Assembly (NCBI GenBank): GCA_003248075.1
Contig: QJYK01000299.1
Coordinates: 1 to 55,737 of the forward strand
Length of the DNA: 55,737 nt
DNA from: Gemmatimonadota bacterium
Lineage (GTDB): Bacteria; Gemmatimonadota; Gemmatimonadetes; Longimicrobiales; Gaopeijiaceae
Direction of reading: 5' to 3'
The position numbers and the translations under genes are program-made. The notes beneath the pieces were generated by a model, which was not told the DNA's origin, ran no database searches, and worked only from the letters and a program-made list of their open reading frames with translations. Shown here piece after piece: positions 1-8,278 of this stretch (position 1 is its first letter; every line of letters starts with the position of its first letter).

Positions 1-183
1 GTCCAGGACGACCAGGTCCGGGACGTCCCGGGCCACCGCGCTCAGCGCCTCGGTGCCGTTGCCGGCGGTCTCGACGCGGAAGCCCTCCCGCGTGAGCTGG
101 TAGGCGATGAGCGCGGCGATGTCGGGCTCGTCTTCCACGACCAGGATGCGGGGCACGCCCGGGGTATTCGGAGCCATGTCCAT
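1..183 (-). CDS. Response regulator receiver domain, PhoB-like (partial)
   Basis: The gene runs off the left edge, so only the first 61 codons are present. They encode a CheY-type receiver N-terminus: strand 1 ILVVEDEPD carries the acidic pocket (E-D-E), helix 1 reads IAALIAYQLTREGF, and the fragment ends exactly at the likely phosphoacceptor Asp of the VVLD strand. The wording of strand 1 and helix 1 is close to PhoB/PhoP-type OmpR-family regulators, but the output domain is not visible, so the class is inferred. Two in-frame ATGs exist (183 and 177). AGGAGG lies 9 bases upstream of the second and 3 upstream of the first, which favours 177. A PhoB identity would fit the phased repeats near 6.9 kb. 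Confidence 0.85.
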   Translation of the reverse strand, partial: MDMAPNTPGVPRILVVEDEPDIAALIAYQLTREGFRVETAGNGTEALSAVARDVPDLVVLD

Positions 184-259
184 GATCCTCCTGGCGACTG
201 CGCCGTTCATAGGAGCGTCCCGAGCCGAGCACGCTCCCCGTTGGGGACGGACCGGCGGG

Positions 260-1492
260 TCAGTCGCCTCGGCAGAGGGTCTCTAGCTCTTCTTGGGTGA
301 GGGTATGATCCGTGTGCTTGGCGGCCTCGAAGAGCCGTCGGCACAGCATTTCGTCGTCGGGGTCGTAGCCGTGCTTTTCCAGCCAGTGCTTCACGTTGGA
401 CAGGCCCGACATCGGGCTGATGTCGATCGTCTGCGAGCGCCCCACGAGGGACGCCGGAATCCCGGAGTAGATCCGGTCGGCCAGCCAGGCGTCGCCCTTG
501 CGCTCCGCCTTCACGATGGCCGCCGCGTGCACGCCCGTGGCGGTGCGGAAGGCGTCCCTGCCCACCACCGGGTAGGAGTGCACGAGAGGCACCCGGCACG
601 CCCGGGCGGTCAGCTCGCAGTATTCCGGCAGGACCGTGAGGTCCGCTTCGTGCAACCCCAGGAGCGCCAGGTTCACGAGTAGGAGGTCCATCTCGGTGTT
701 GCCGCATCGCTCGCCGATCCCGAGCGCGGTCCCGTGGATCCGTGTCGCCCCGGCCTCGATCGCCGCCAGCGCGTTCGCGAGCCCCAGCCCGCGGTCGCGG
801 TGGCCATGCCAGTCCACCTCCACGTCGGCCCCCGACGGCTCCACGATCTCCTCGATGACGAAGCGCACCACCGCCCGGGCGCCGTCGGGCGTCGCGTGCC
901 CCACGGTGTCCGCGATGCACAGGCGCTCGGCGCCCCAACCGATGGCATTGGCGTACAGGGCCTTCAGCACCTCTGGCCGAGCCCGTGTCGTGTCCTCGGT
1001 GACCATCATGACGGGAAGACCCTCCCGGACCGCGAAGGTCACCGCCGCCTCGCAGGTCTCGAGCATGCGCTCGAGGGTCCAATCCTCGGCATAACGACGG
1101 ATGGGCGAGCTGCCGATGAAGGTGCACGCCTCGATGGGGATGCCGACCCGCTGCGAGATCTCGGCGATGGGCCTGACGTCCGCGATGACCGTCCTGGCAG
1201 CGCAGTTGGGCCGGATGCCGAGCTTTGCGTCCACGACCTCCCGGGCCAGGGCCTCCACGGCCTCCACGGCTCGCGGTCCCGCGCCGGGCAACCCGATATC
1301 GGCCGTGTGGATCCCCAGCCGATCCATGAGGTGAAGGAGCCTGATCTTGTCCTCGATCGGGGGATCGACCACCGACGGGTTCTGAAGGCCGTCGCGGAGG
1401 GTCTCGTCGTCGAGCTGAAGCCCCCGTACGGAGGTCCAGTCGAAGGCCGCCGACGAGGCGTTCCAGTCGTAGATGAGCTCCTGCTCCTTCAA
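260..1492 (-). CDS. 2-Isopropylmalate synthase / homocitrate synthase-like enzyme (HMGL-like family), short form
   Basis: A 410-aa DRE-TIM metallolyase that would condense acetyl-CoA with a 2-oxo acid. Visible motifs are DDETLRDGLQ (28-37) with metal-binding Asp and Arg, IADTVG (193-198), and WHGHRD with the metal ligands H229 and H231, followed by a Gly-Asn-Thr-Glu segment typical of LeuA/NifV proteins. A GVHAAAI segment matches the post-barrel subdomain. It ends near residue 410, so the roughly 120-residue C-terminal leucine-sensing domain of full LeuA is absent. The start is TTG at 1492, chosen because AAGGGG sits 7 bases upstream. Substrate (oxoisovalerate, oxoglutarate or other) cannot be decided, and no leucine genes are adjacent. 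Confidence 0.8.
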   Translation of the reverse strand: MKEQELIYDWNASSAAFDWTSVRGLQLDDETLRDGLQNPSVVDPPIEDKIRLLHLMDRLGIHTADIGLPGAGPRAVEAVEALAREVVDAKLGIRPNCAARTVIADVRPIAEISQRVGIPIEACTFIGSSPIRRYAEDWTLERMLETCEAAVTFAVREGLPVMMVTEDTTRARPEVLKALYANAIGWGAERLCIADTVGHATPDGARAVVRFVIEEIVEPSGADVEVDWHGHRDRGLGLANALAAIEAGATRIHGTALGIGERCGNTEMDLLLVNLALLGLHEADLTVLPEYCELTARACRVPLVHSYPVVGRDAFRTATGVHAAAIVKAERKGDAWLADRIYSGIPASLVGRSQTIDISPMSGLSNVKHWLEKHGYDPDDEMLCRRLFEAAKHTDHTLTQEELETLCRGD

Positions 1493-1532
1493 TCCCGATC
1501 CCCTTCGACGGCAGTGGACGCGAGCTCATGGA

Positions 1533-2105
1533 TCAGAGCTCGTCGTAGTTCATGAGCTTCCAACCACCACCAACTTTCACCAGCACGTCGAAGCTGGGAA
1601 GGGTCCCCTCGACGCCGTCATCCATACGACGGACCGTGACCCGTACGTCCGGATGGAGCGTGAAGTGGTCGTGGACCTCGGGCTCACCGTCGAAGGTAAC
1701 GGAGACGAGCTCCAGTCTCATCCCTCCGTATTCCGCCAGGAGCTGGCGGAGCCCCTTTCGGTTGTTGGTCGACGCCAGGCTCCACACGAACTCGAAGGGG
1801 GTGTACCGGCCGTCCGGGAGCTCGGGCCAGAGGACCGTCTCGTATTCCTCTCGGGTGACCAGGAGCGCGGCCAGAGCGCTCCGGTCTTCATTCGCCACGG
1901 CCACGAGGGCCGTGCGGATCAAGTCCTCCGGGGACTCGCTGAAGCCCTCCATGACGGCGTTGGCCGCCTCGGCGCACCCCGTGGCTCCCAGCACCAGGGA
2001 GGCCGCCAGGGCCATGCGGCGGAGGGCCAGCCCCGACCGCCGGCATGCGGGGCGGGCGGACACACGGCCCGCCCGCCCCTTCATCCCACTCACGCTCTCG
2101 TGCAA
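1533..2105 (-). CDS. Putative lipoprotein, unknown function
   Basis: A 190-aa protein with a basic N-terminus, a hydrophobic stretch (about 30-42) and LGATGC, a non-ideal lipobox (Ala instead of Leu at -3) that still suggests a lipid-anchored or exported protein. The rest is an alpha/beta sequence with alternating acidic and hydrophobic residues ending in GGGWKLMNYDEL, reminiscent of small NTF2-like or DUF4878-type domains, but I do not recognise the family. It lies 11 bases downstream of the beta-helix lipoprotein gene on the same strand and may be cotranscribed with it. The start is uncertain, since an in-frame Met at residue 8 is also possible. Confidence 0.6.
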   Translation of the reverse strand: MHESVSGMKGRAGRVSARPACRRSGLALRRMALAASLVLGATGCAEAANAVMEGFSESPEDLIRTALVAVANEDRSALAALLVTREEYETVLWPELPDGRYTPFEFVWSLASTNNRKGLRQLLAEYGGMRLELVSVTFDGEPEVHDHFTLHPDVRVTVRRMDDGVEGTLPSFDVLVKVGGGWKLMNYDEL

Positions 2106-2116
2106 GGGCTCGACTC

Positions 2117-3934
2117 CTAGTTCCCCGAGTGGTTGGGGCGGGAGTCACTTCCGTCCACGGACCAGACCGTCCATCCGTAGAACCATGCGTCGGCCAGGGC
2201 GGTGCCGGGCTCGACCGCACCGGGATAGGTGGTCGCCTGGAGCGACCGTCCGTCCGTCGGCGCGAACAGGTTCGTGTTGTCGGCGGCGATGGTGCTCAGG
2301 TCGAAGGCCGTGTACCCGGCCGGGACGCCCGTCGCGATCAAGTTCGGCGGGCTCGACTGAGAGCCGATGTTGTTGTACCCGGCGCCCAGCATCGGGTCGG
2401 CCACCATGTTGTGGAAGCCAGCGCTCGTGAAGAACGTCTTGTTCTGCGCGTCCGTGTAGCCCGAGCAGCCCTTGAAGTTCAGGTCCCCGCCCTCGTCGCC
2501 CGCGGCCGTCGAGTTGTTCCAGATCACGAGGCCTTCAGCGGACAGCGTGGTCTGCGGATCGGTGGCGCCGCCCAGCCGGTTGTTCGCGTTGGTCACCGTC
2601 GCCGCGTGCTCGACGCAGAAGCCCGCGTCCCCGAAGTCGCGCAGGATCGAGTTGTACACCCGGTAGTGGGAAGCCTCGCGGAACATGAGACCGACGTCGC
2701 TGTTCGGACCGCCGATCTCGCCGGTCTGCTGATCCATGTCGGCACCGATCATGGTGGCGTTCGCGATCACGGCCGTGGAATGGGGCGCGCGATCGGCCTG
2801 CTCGCCGTCGTTCGAGAGCTCGAAGCCCTGGTCGGCGTCGTCGCCGCGCTGCTGCCCGATCACGAACTGCATGAAGCCCCGATAGCCATCCGTACCGTCC
2901 ACCGAGTCGTCACCGATGCCCGTCACCACCAGGTGGTCCACGGAGAAGGTGCCTCCGAAGGGCTCGATGCCGTCGTCGACGTTGTAGTGGATCTGCACGT
3001 ACGAGATGGTCGTGCCGGCGCCCACGCCCTGCGGCGCGAGGCCGTTGAGCTCGTCCGTGGGCGTCACCCGGTCTCCGGCGAACTCGATGCGCACCCCGCG
3101 CAGGATGCCCGAGCTGTCCATCGGATCGTTGCCGCCGTAGAAGCCGGAGTCCCCCTCGCCCTCGGCCTCGAGGCCGGCGTTGGTCGGGGCACGGCCGTTG
3201 ATCACCATGCCGCCCCAGTCCCCACGGTCCCGTTCGCCGCGCGGCTTGTCCGAGGTGAACACGATCACGTCGGCCGCGTTCGGGCGGGCCGTCTTGTCGG
3301 CGCGGTTCGCGTTGGCGTCGGCGATGATCTTCGACCCGCGGGAAACGACCAGGTACGCCCCACGCACGCCCTGTGGGAGGTCCGTCTTGCCCACGATGGT
3401 CGTGCCGGGCTCGATGGTGAGCGTGGCCGGGACGCACCCTGCCGCGGCGCCGTCCCCACCGCAGTCGACGCCCACGAAGACCGGCTGGGTCAGAACCCAG
3501 GTCTTGTCGCTGGTCCACGTGGTGTTGGCCAGGATGTCCCCGGTGACCTCCACGTACGTCGGAGCGGATTCGGGGATCTCTGCGGTCGCGACGCCGGACG
3601 CCGTCTCGCCGGCCGCGTTGATCGCGAACACCTGCGCCGCATAGGTCTGGCCTTCGGTGAGCCCGGCGAAATCCATCGAGCCGACGCCTGAAGCGGCCGT
3701 CTCCGTGCGCTGGCTCTCACCCGGAGCGGTCAGAGCGACCCGGTGAGAGGTCGCGCCGGTCCCGGCCGTCCAGGAGACCGTGATCGTGGTGCCGTTGACC
3801 GACGCCGAAACCGCACTCGGCGCGCCTGGCAGGGTGGGTGTCTCAGGGCCGGAGCTGTCGGTGTTGCAGGCTCCCAGACCCAGCGCAGCGAGGGCGACCA
3901 TGGCTGCGCCGGTGATCCGTCGCGTGGACTTCAT
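2117..3934 (-). CDS. Lipoprotein with N-terminal fibronectin III domain and beta-helix-like body, partner of TonB receptor
   Basis: About 605 aa from the ATG at 3934. An upstream in-frame ATG at 3988 would overlap the TonB gene and would put 18 extra residues before the signal. The signal peptide ends in the classic lipobox LGAC. Residues about 35-125 look like a fibronectin type III module (SVNGTTITVSW, GLTEGQTYAAQVFAIN). The remainder is rich in Gly, Asn and Asp, with repeats such as ATLTIEPGTTIVG, like surface right-handed beta-helix proteins. It starts 41 bases after the TonB receptor stop, so the two probably form one operon, giving a receptor with an outer-membrane-attached partner. It is not SusD-like. 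The ligand is unknown. Confidence 0.8.
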   Translation of the reverse strand: MKSTRRITGAAMVALAALGLGACNTDSSGPETPTLPGAPSAVSASVNGTTITVSWTAGTGATSHRVALTAPGESQRTETAASGVGSMDFAGLTEGQTYAAQVFAINAAGETASGVATAEIPESAPTYVEVTGDILANTTWTSDKTWVLTQPVFVGVDCGGDGAAAGCVPATLTIEPGTTIVGKTDLPQGVRGAYLVVSRGSKIIADANANRADKTARPNAADVIVFTSDKPRGERDRGDWGGMVINGRAPTNAGLEAEGEGDSGFYGGNDPMDSSGILRGVRIEFAGDRVTPTDELNGLAPQGVGAGTTISYVQIHYNVDDGIEPFGGTFSVDHLVVTGIGDDSVDGTDGYRGFMQFVIGQQRGDDADQGFELSNDGEQADRAPHSTAVIANATMIGADMDQQTGEIGGPNSDVGLMFREASHYRVYNSILRDFGDAGFCVEHAATVTNANNRLGGATDPQTTLSAEGLVIWNNSTAAGDEGGDLNFKGCSGYTDAQNKTFFTSAGFHNMVADPMLGAGYNNIGSQSSPPNLIATGVPAGYTAFDLSTIAADNTNLFAPTDGRSLQATTYPGAVEPGTALADAWFYGWTVWSVDGSDSRPNHSGN

Positions 3935-3975
3935 CTTCGTATCGTGCTCCCTGGTGGAATTGGGCAGAGTGGGAA

Positions 3976-6777
3976 TCAGAACTCCCATGAAAGGCCGACC
4001 GAGAAGACCCGGCCGACCGAGTACTGGCGCTGGACGAGCGTCACGCCGTTGGCGGACTGCTCGAACCGGTAGTGGGCATCCAGAAGGTTGTTGCCCTTCA
4101 GCTTGGCGGTGGCTCCACCGGGCAGGGGGAAGCCGAGGGTCGCGTCCAGGGCGTTGCGGGGACGCTCGTAGATGTCGGGGATGCCGAGGCCACCGGCCGC
4201 GGTGAGACGTGCGCCGAAGCGATTGTAGAAGACCCCTGCCTCGACGCCGGACGTCGGGGACGCCCAGTTGAGCCCCGCGTTCAGGACGTAGGGCGCCTGG
4301 CCCTCGAGGGGCCGCGTCAGGTTGGTCGGCTCGAAGCCGGCCACGCCCTGACGAACGTTCACCTTCGAGCGGATCTTCGAGTAGTTGAGCTGGGCGGCGT
4401 AGTTCCGCAGGGCCGGTGCCAGTCGCTCCAGGCCCATCTGAGCGTCGATCTCCACGCCGAAGATGCGGGCGTCCTTCGCGTTCTGGAACGAATAGGCGGC
4501 CGACGCCGCGGCGACGAAGACCTGCTCGATGGGATCGGTGAGGTCCTTGTAGAAACCCCCGACGGAGAGCATCTCGCCCGGTCTGGGAAACCAGTCGAGG
4601 CGCAGATCGGAGCTCACGATCTCGGCCGGGACCAGCCTCTCGTTCCCGAAGACCTGCCGCAGACTGGTCGCCTCCGTGAACTGGAAGGGAGCCAGCTCAC
4701 GAAACTCCGGACGGTCGAGCGTGCGGCTGACCGCGCCGCGCAGCTTGACCGCATCGCCGATCGAGTACACGAGGTTGATGGACGGAGCGACGTCGGTCTG
4801 ATCGAGGTCGCTGAGCACGTTCCCGCGCGACCGAAGCCCGAGCGTGTACTGCTCGACGCGGGCACCGACGATGGCCTCCAGGCGATCGGTCACCGGAAGA
4901 TCCAGGAGGAGGTATCCCGCCTTCCGGTCGTCGGCGGCGTCGTAGAGGTCGCCCGGCTCAACCACCTCGTCGATGGACAGCTCGCCGATCCGGCGCGCAT
5001 TCGGCACGATCGTCGCCGAGGCGAGCGCCTGGTCGAGACTCTCGATGACGCCTCCGAGGAACTTCCAGTTGAGACGCCGGGCGGCGAAGTCGCGCGTTCG
5101 GGTCCGGTACTCGCCGCCGACCTTGAGGGACGCGTCGTGGCCCAGGAAGCCGAATGGCAGCGTCCAATCCAAGGCCCCGCTCAGGTCGTCGTCTGTGAGC
5201 TCGCTCCAGAAGTAGCGGCCGGACTCGCCGATGTTGTGCAGGCGGAAGACGCCGTCGGACTGGAGGTACACGGCCTCGCGCAGCATGGGCTCGTCGCGAC
5301 CGGCCCGCGCGGCCGTCGCCCGCCACTCGAGGCGCGAGCCCGCGAAGAGGGCGTGCTCGCCCGAGAGCTGACTCCACAGCATGAGGCGGGACACGAATCG
5401 GAGGCGGTCCGACCGCACGATGCCGCCGATGTCCTCGCTGTTCAGCCCCTGGTACACCCGCGCCTCGTCCTCCGTGTTGACGTTCACGGTGGTGCGCAGG
5501 CTGACCTTCTGGTCCGGGTTGGGCTTGAAGGTCACGTTCGCGATCGTGCCCCAGGTGATGGCCCGGCTGCCCCGCTGGAACGCGTAGTCCACGTTCGCCA
5601 TCGGGTCCGCACCGGAGATCTCAGGATCGAAGGACGCGACCGTCCACTTCCGCTCCACCTCGTCGTCGTGGATCGAGTAATCGTCGGCGTATGTCCCGGC
5701 CACGAAGTACCCGATCTCGCCGCCATCGAAGACGTCGTTTCGCCCACCCACCGAGAGGTTGAAGGAGCGATTCAGAGGCGTCGATTCCGGCACCGGCGCG
5801 AAGCCGCGCCCCGAGGCGCGGAACGCCTCTCCGATCTGCACGAGCTGGCTCGGGTCCGCCGGGAGCCGTTCACCGGTGGTGACCTCTCCCATGATCTGCC
5901 GCACGACCTCGGGCTGGTCGCGCGTGCCGTCGTCGAAGCCCAGGAAGTCCCTGCCGCCCCCGGCGTAGGCGAGAAAGCCCTCGTGGAACTGGCTGTTGGT
6001 GTTGAAGCTCGAGCTCAGGCCGAAGCGAACGACGAATTGGCTGGGAAAATCCCGGGTCTCGATCTTCACCGAGCCACCGGAGAAGTCCGCAGGTAGGTCG
6101 GGGGTGTAGGACTTCTGCGTCTCTAGGCTCTCCAGGAAGCCGGAGGGGAAGAGGTCGAGCGGGACGACCTCGCGCTCGGGCTCCGGGCTGGGGAGCGAGG
6201 ACCCGTTCAGCGTGGTTTGGGAGTAGCGCTCGCCCAGGCCCCGCACGAACACGTACTTTCCGTCCGTCACCGTGACACCGGTGAGGCGCTGGGCGACGTC
6301 GGCCGCGTCCGAGTCGGGGCGACGGCTGATCTCCTGGGCACCCACCGCCTCGACCATCGCGGGCGCGATGCGCCGCTGATCCAGGAGGAAGGCCTGACTG
6401 CCACGTTCACGCGAAGCCTCGACGACGATCCCCTCGAGGGCCACGGACGACTCCTCCAGGGTGATGTCGAGCGCGGTCACCAGGTTCGCTTCCACCACCA
6501 CGCCCGTCACGGTCTTCGTGGCATAGCCGATCAGCTGAGCCGTCACCGCAACCGTCCCGGGCTGCACCCCTGCGATCACGTAGCGGCCGTCGACGCCTGC
6601 CAGCGACCCGGCGGACCCCTCCCCCACGTAGACCTGGGCACCCGACAGCACCTTTCCGGATCCGGCGTCGAGGACGCGCCCGACGATCCGACCCGCGCCG
6701 TCCTGGGCGACCCCCACGGTCGGTGCGAAGGGGGCCAGTGCCATCGCGGCACAGATGAGTCCGAGTGTTCGCTTCAT
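3976..6777 (-). CDS. TonB-dependent outer-membrane receptor with carboxypeptidase-regulatory-like N-terminal domain
   Basis: About 933 aa from the ATG at 6777, which precedes a good signal peptide ending VGVAQ; the in-frame ATG at 6849 would only add a basic tail. Domains in order are a CarboxypepD_reg-like beta sandwich (about 28-115, IVGRVLDAGSGKVLSGAQVYV), the TonB plug (about 140-240, VTDGKYVFVRGLGERYSQTTLNG), and a 22-strand-type barrel ending in the aromatic C-terminus LSWEF expected for BAM insertion. Such receptors import large or scarce solutes using TonB-ExbBD energy. The lipoprotein gene follows at 41 bases. The upstream region holds GTAA repeats phased at 11 and 22 bases and a possible -10, suggesting control by an OmpR/PhoB-family activator. 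Confidence 0.93.
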   Translation of the reverse strand: MKRTLGLICAAMALAPFAPTVGVAQDGAGRIVGRVLDAGSGKVLSGAQVYVGEGSAGSLAGVDGRYVIAGVQPGTVAVTAQLIGYATKTVTGVVVEANLVTALDITLEESSVALEGIVVEASRERGSQAFLLDQRRIAPAMVEAVGAQEISRRPDSDAADVAQRLTGVTVTDGKYVFVRGLGERYSQTTLNGSSLPSPEPEREVVPLDLFPSGFLESLETQKSYTPDLPADFSGGSVKIETRDFPSQFVVRFGLSSSFNTNSQFHEGFLAYAGGGRDFLGFDDGTRDQPEVVRQIMGEVTTGERLPADPSQLVQIGEAFRASGRGFAPVPESTPLNRSFNLSVGGRNDVFDGGEIGYFVAGTYADDYSIHDDEVERKWTVASFDPEISGADPMANVDYAFQRGSRAITWGTIANVTFKPNPDQKVSLRTTVNVNTEDEARVYQGLNSEDIGGIVRSDRLRFVSRLMLWSQLSGEHALFAGSRLEWRATAARAGRDEPMLREAVYLQSDGVFRLHNIGESGRYFWSELTDDDLSGALDWTLPFGFLGHDASLKVGGEYRTRTRDFAARRLNWKFLGGVIESLDQALASATIVPNARRIGELSIDEVVEPGDLYDAADDRKAGYLLLDLPVTDRLEAIVGARVEQYTLGLRSRGNVLSDLDQTDVAPSINLVYSIGDAVKLRGAVSRTLDRPEFRELAPFQFTEATSLRQVFGNERLVPAEIVSSDLRLDWFPRPGEMLSVGGFYKDLTDPIEQVFVAAASAAYSFQNAKDARIFGVEIDAQMGLERLAPALRNYAAQLNYSKIRSKVNVRQGVAGFEPTNLTRPLEGQAPYVLNAGLNWASPTSGVEAGVFYNRFGARLTAAGGLGIPDIYERPRNALDATLGFPLPGGATAKLKGNNLLDAHYRFEQSANGVTLVQRQYSVGRVFSVGLSWEF

Positions 6778-6860
6778 TGTCTGCTTCTTCCTTGTAGCTC
6801 GAGCTCGATCCATGTTCGGGCGGCTCACGGGGTGTGTTCGAGTCGTCATCGTCTACTTCA

Positions 6861-6933
6861 ACCGTACCTTTTCGCCGTAACGACCCCTGGGACTCCCGGT
6901 AACGAAACCGTAAAGCGACCAACCTCCGGGTAA
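6861..6933 (-). promoter_or_regulatory. Phased GTAA repeats with downstream -10 (Pho-box-like control region of the TonB gene)
   Basis: On the plus strand GTAA occurs at 6877, 6899, 6910 and 6930. The spacings are 22, 11 and 20 bases, so three of the four are in 11-bp helical phase. Read on the minus strand (CGTTAC repeats), the nearest repeat lies 10 bases upstream of TACGGT (6866 to 6861), a plausible -10. No -35 match is seen. Direct 11-bp repeats placed 10 bases before a -10 are the established layout of PhoB-type activated promoters. The repeats sit between the divergent TonB and M20 genes, so a role for the plus strand is also possible. The assignment to PhoB is inference. Confidence 0.45.
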
Positions 6934-6987
6934 CGTCCTCGCGACGACCCGATGAAGCCCCTACCACGGATCCGAAGGCCGGAGCGC

Positions 6988-8226
6988 ATGACGTCGACGC
7001 CGAATCACCGGTTGCACAGCGCCCCGCGGGCGGACGAGCTCGCGGCAGAGGCGGCTGCGCAGCCAGGCTTCCTCGCGGCGCTGCGGCAGCTCGAGGACGA
7101 GGACGAACGCACGCTCTCGGAGCAGATCGAGTTGACACGGATCCCCGCGCCGCCCTTCGGGGAGGAGCTTCGCGGGCGGCGCTTCGCGCAGCTCTTGTCG
7201 GAGTCGTTGTCCGACACCTGCCGCACCGACGAGATCGGCAACGTGCTGGCGCGTTCGGGCGGACGGGACGACGCAGCGCCGATCGTGCTGACGGCGCACC
7301 TCGATACGGTTTTTCCGGCCGACACCCGCGTCGACGTGAGGCGCTCGGGGGACCACATCCAGGGACCCGGCATCAGCGACGACGGCCGTGGGCTCGCCGC
7401 CCTGCTGGCCCTGGCACGCGTGGTCCGGGCCGGTAAGCTACCCATCCATCGTCCGGTCCTGTGGGTCGGTACCGTGGGTGAAGAGGGAGCCGGCGACCTC
7501 CGGGGCGTGCGACATCTCTTCAGACCGGACGGGCCCGCGCGTGATGCCGCCGCGTTCGTGTCCCTCGACGGGGCGGGAAGCACGCGCATCGTGACGCGCG
7601 GGATCGGGTCGAGGCGCTACCGGCTGGGGTTCGAGGGGCCCGGCGGACACTCCTGGGCGGACCGAGGCGTCGTCAACCCGCTGCACGCCCTCGGGCGGGT
7701 CGTGGCGGACCTGAGCCGACTACCGCTGCCGCCGGACGCCGGGCTGACCGTGGGTCGCCTCGCCGGCGGGATCAGCGTGAACGCGATCCCCGAGCATGCC
7801 TTCCTCGAGCTCGACGTCCGGAGCGCGGACACGAGCCAGATCACCGGCCTGGAGTCGACGATTCGAGAAGCGATGGAGCGGTCGCTCACCGAGGCCAACG
7901 CGGAGCGTCGCGCCGGGACCCCTGCTCTGTCCGCGGCGTGGGAGGTGTTCGGCGACCGGCCCGCCGGAGACACGCCCGACGAGGCGCCACTGGTCGTGGC
8001 GGCGGAGGCGGCCACTCGGCAGCTCTTCGGTGTGGCCGAGCGCACGGCGTCGTCCACCGACGCCAACGTGCCCATGAGCCTCGGAATCCAGGCGATCACT
8101 CTCGGAGGTGGCGGAGAGGCCGGGCTCGCTCACACCACGGAGGAGTGGTTCCAGAACGTCCGGGGTCCGGAGGGGATCGCGCGCGCGCTGCTCACCCTCG
8201 CGATCTTCGAGCGACTGACCGGCTGA
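6988..8226 (+). CDS. M20-family zinc peptidase (peptidase T / ArgE / CPG2-like)
   Basis: About 412 aa. It shows the two-zinc signature of the M20 family: HLDT with first His/Asp, the bridging Asp region GISDDGRG, the catalytic EE in TVGEEGAG, a further SLDG, and a C-terminal His in AHTTEEW. A lid (dimerisation) domain sits between with GGHSW. It should hydrolyse di- or tripeptides or N-acyl amino acids in the cytoplasm; no signal peptide is seen. I chose ATG 6988 because AAGG and GGAG precede it, while ATG 6952 has no ribosome site and would add a basic, proline-rich leader. Its stop faces the convergent nucleotidyltransferase gene. Confidence 0.9.
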   Translation: MTSTPNHRLHSAPRADELAAEAAAQPGFLAALRQLEDEDERTLSEQIELTRIPAPPFGEELRGRRFAQLLSESLSDTCRTDEIGNVLARSGGRDDAAPIVLTAHLDTVFPADTRVDVRRSGDHIQGPGISDDGRGLAALLALARVVRAGKLPIHRPVLWVGTVGEEGAGDLRGVRHLFRPDGPARDAAAFVSLDGAGSTRIVTRGIGSRRYRLGFEGPGGHSWADRGVVNPLHALGRVVADLSRLPLPPDAGLTVGRLAGGISVNAIPEHAFLELDVRSADTSQITGLESTIREAMERSLTEANAERRAGTPALSAAWEVFGDRPAGDTPDEAPLVVAAEAATRQLFGVAERTASSTDANVPMSLGIQAITLGGGGEAGLAHTTEEWFQNVRGPEGIARALLTLAIFERLTG

Positions 8227-8278
8227 GGGCCCCCAGTCGGGCACCCGAAGAGAGGTGGATCACCCCGATCGAGGCGAC

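Noticed and set aside
4072-6096. Very long plus-strand open frame (674 codons) opposite the TonB gene, and similar long frames elsewhere (for example 2045-3691, 20472-21818, 44547-46484)
   Set aside because: They are antisense shadows of clear genes, Arg/Gly/Pro/His-rich with no domains, as expected in GC-rich DNA with rare stops.
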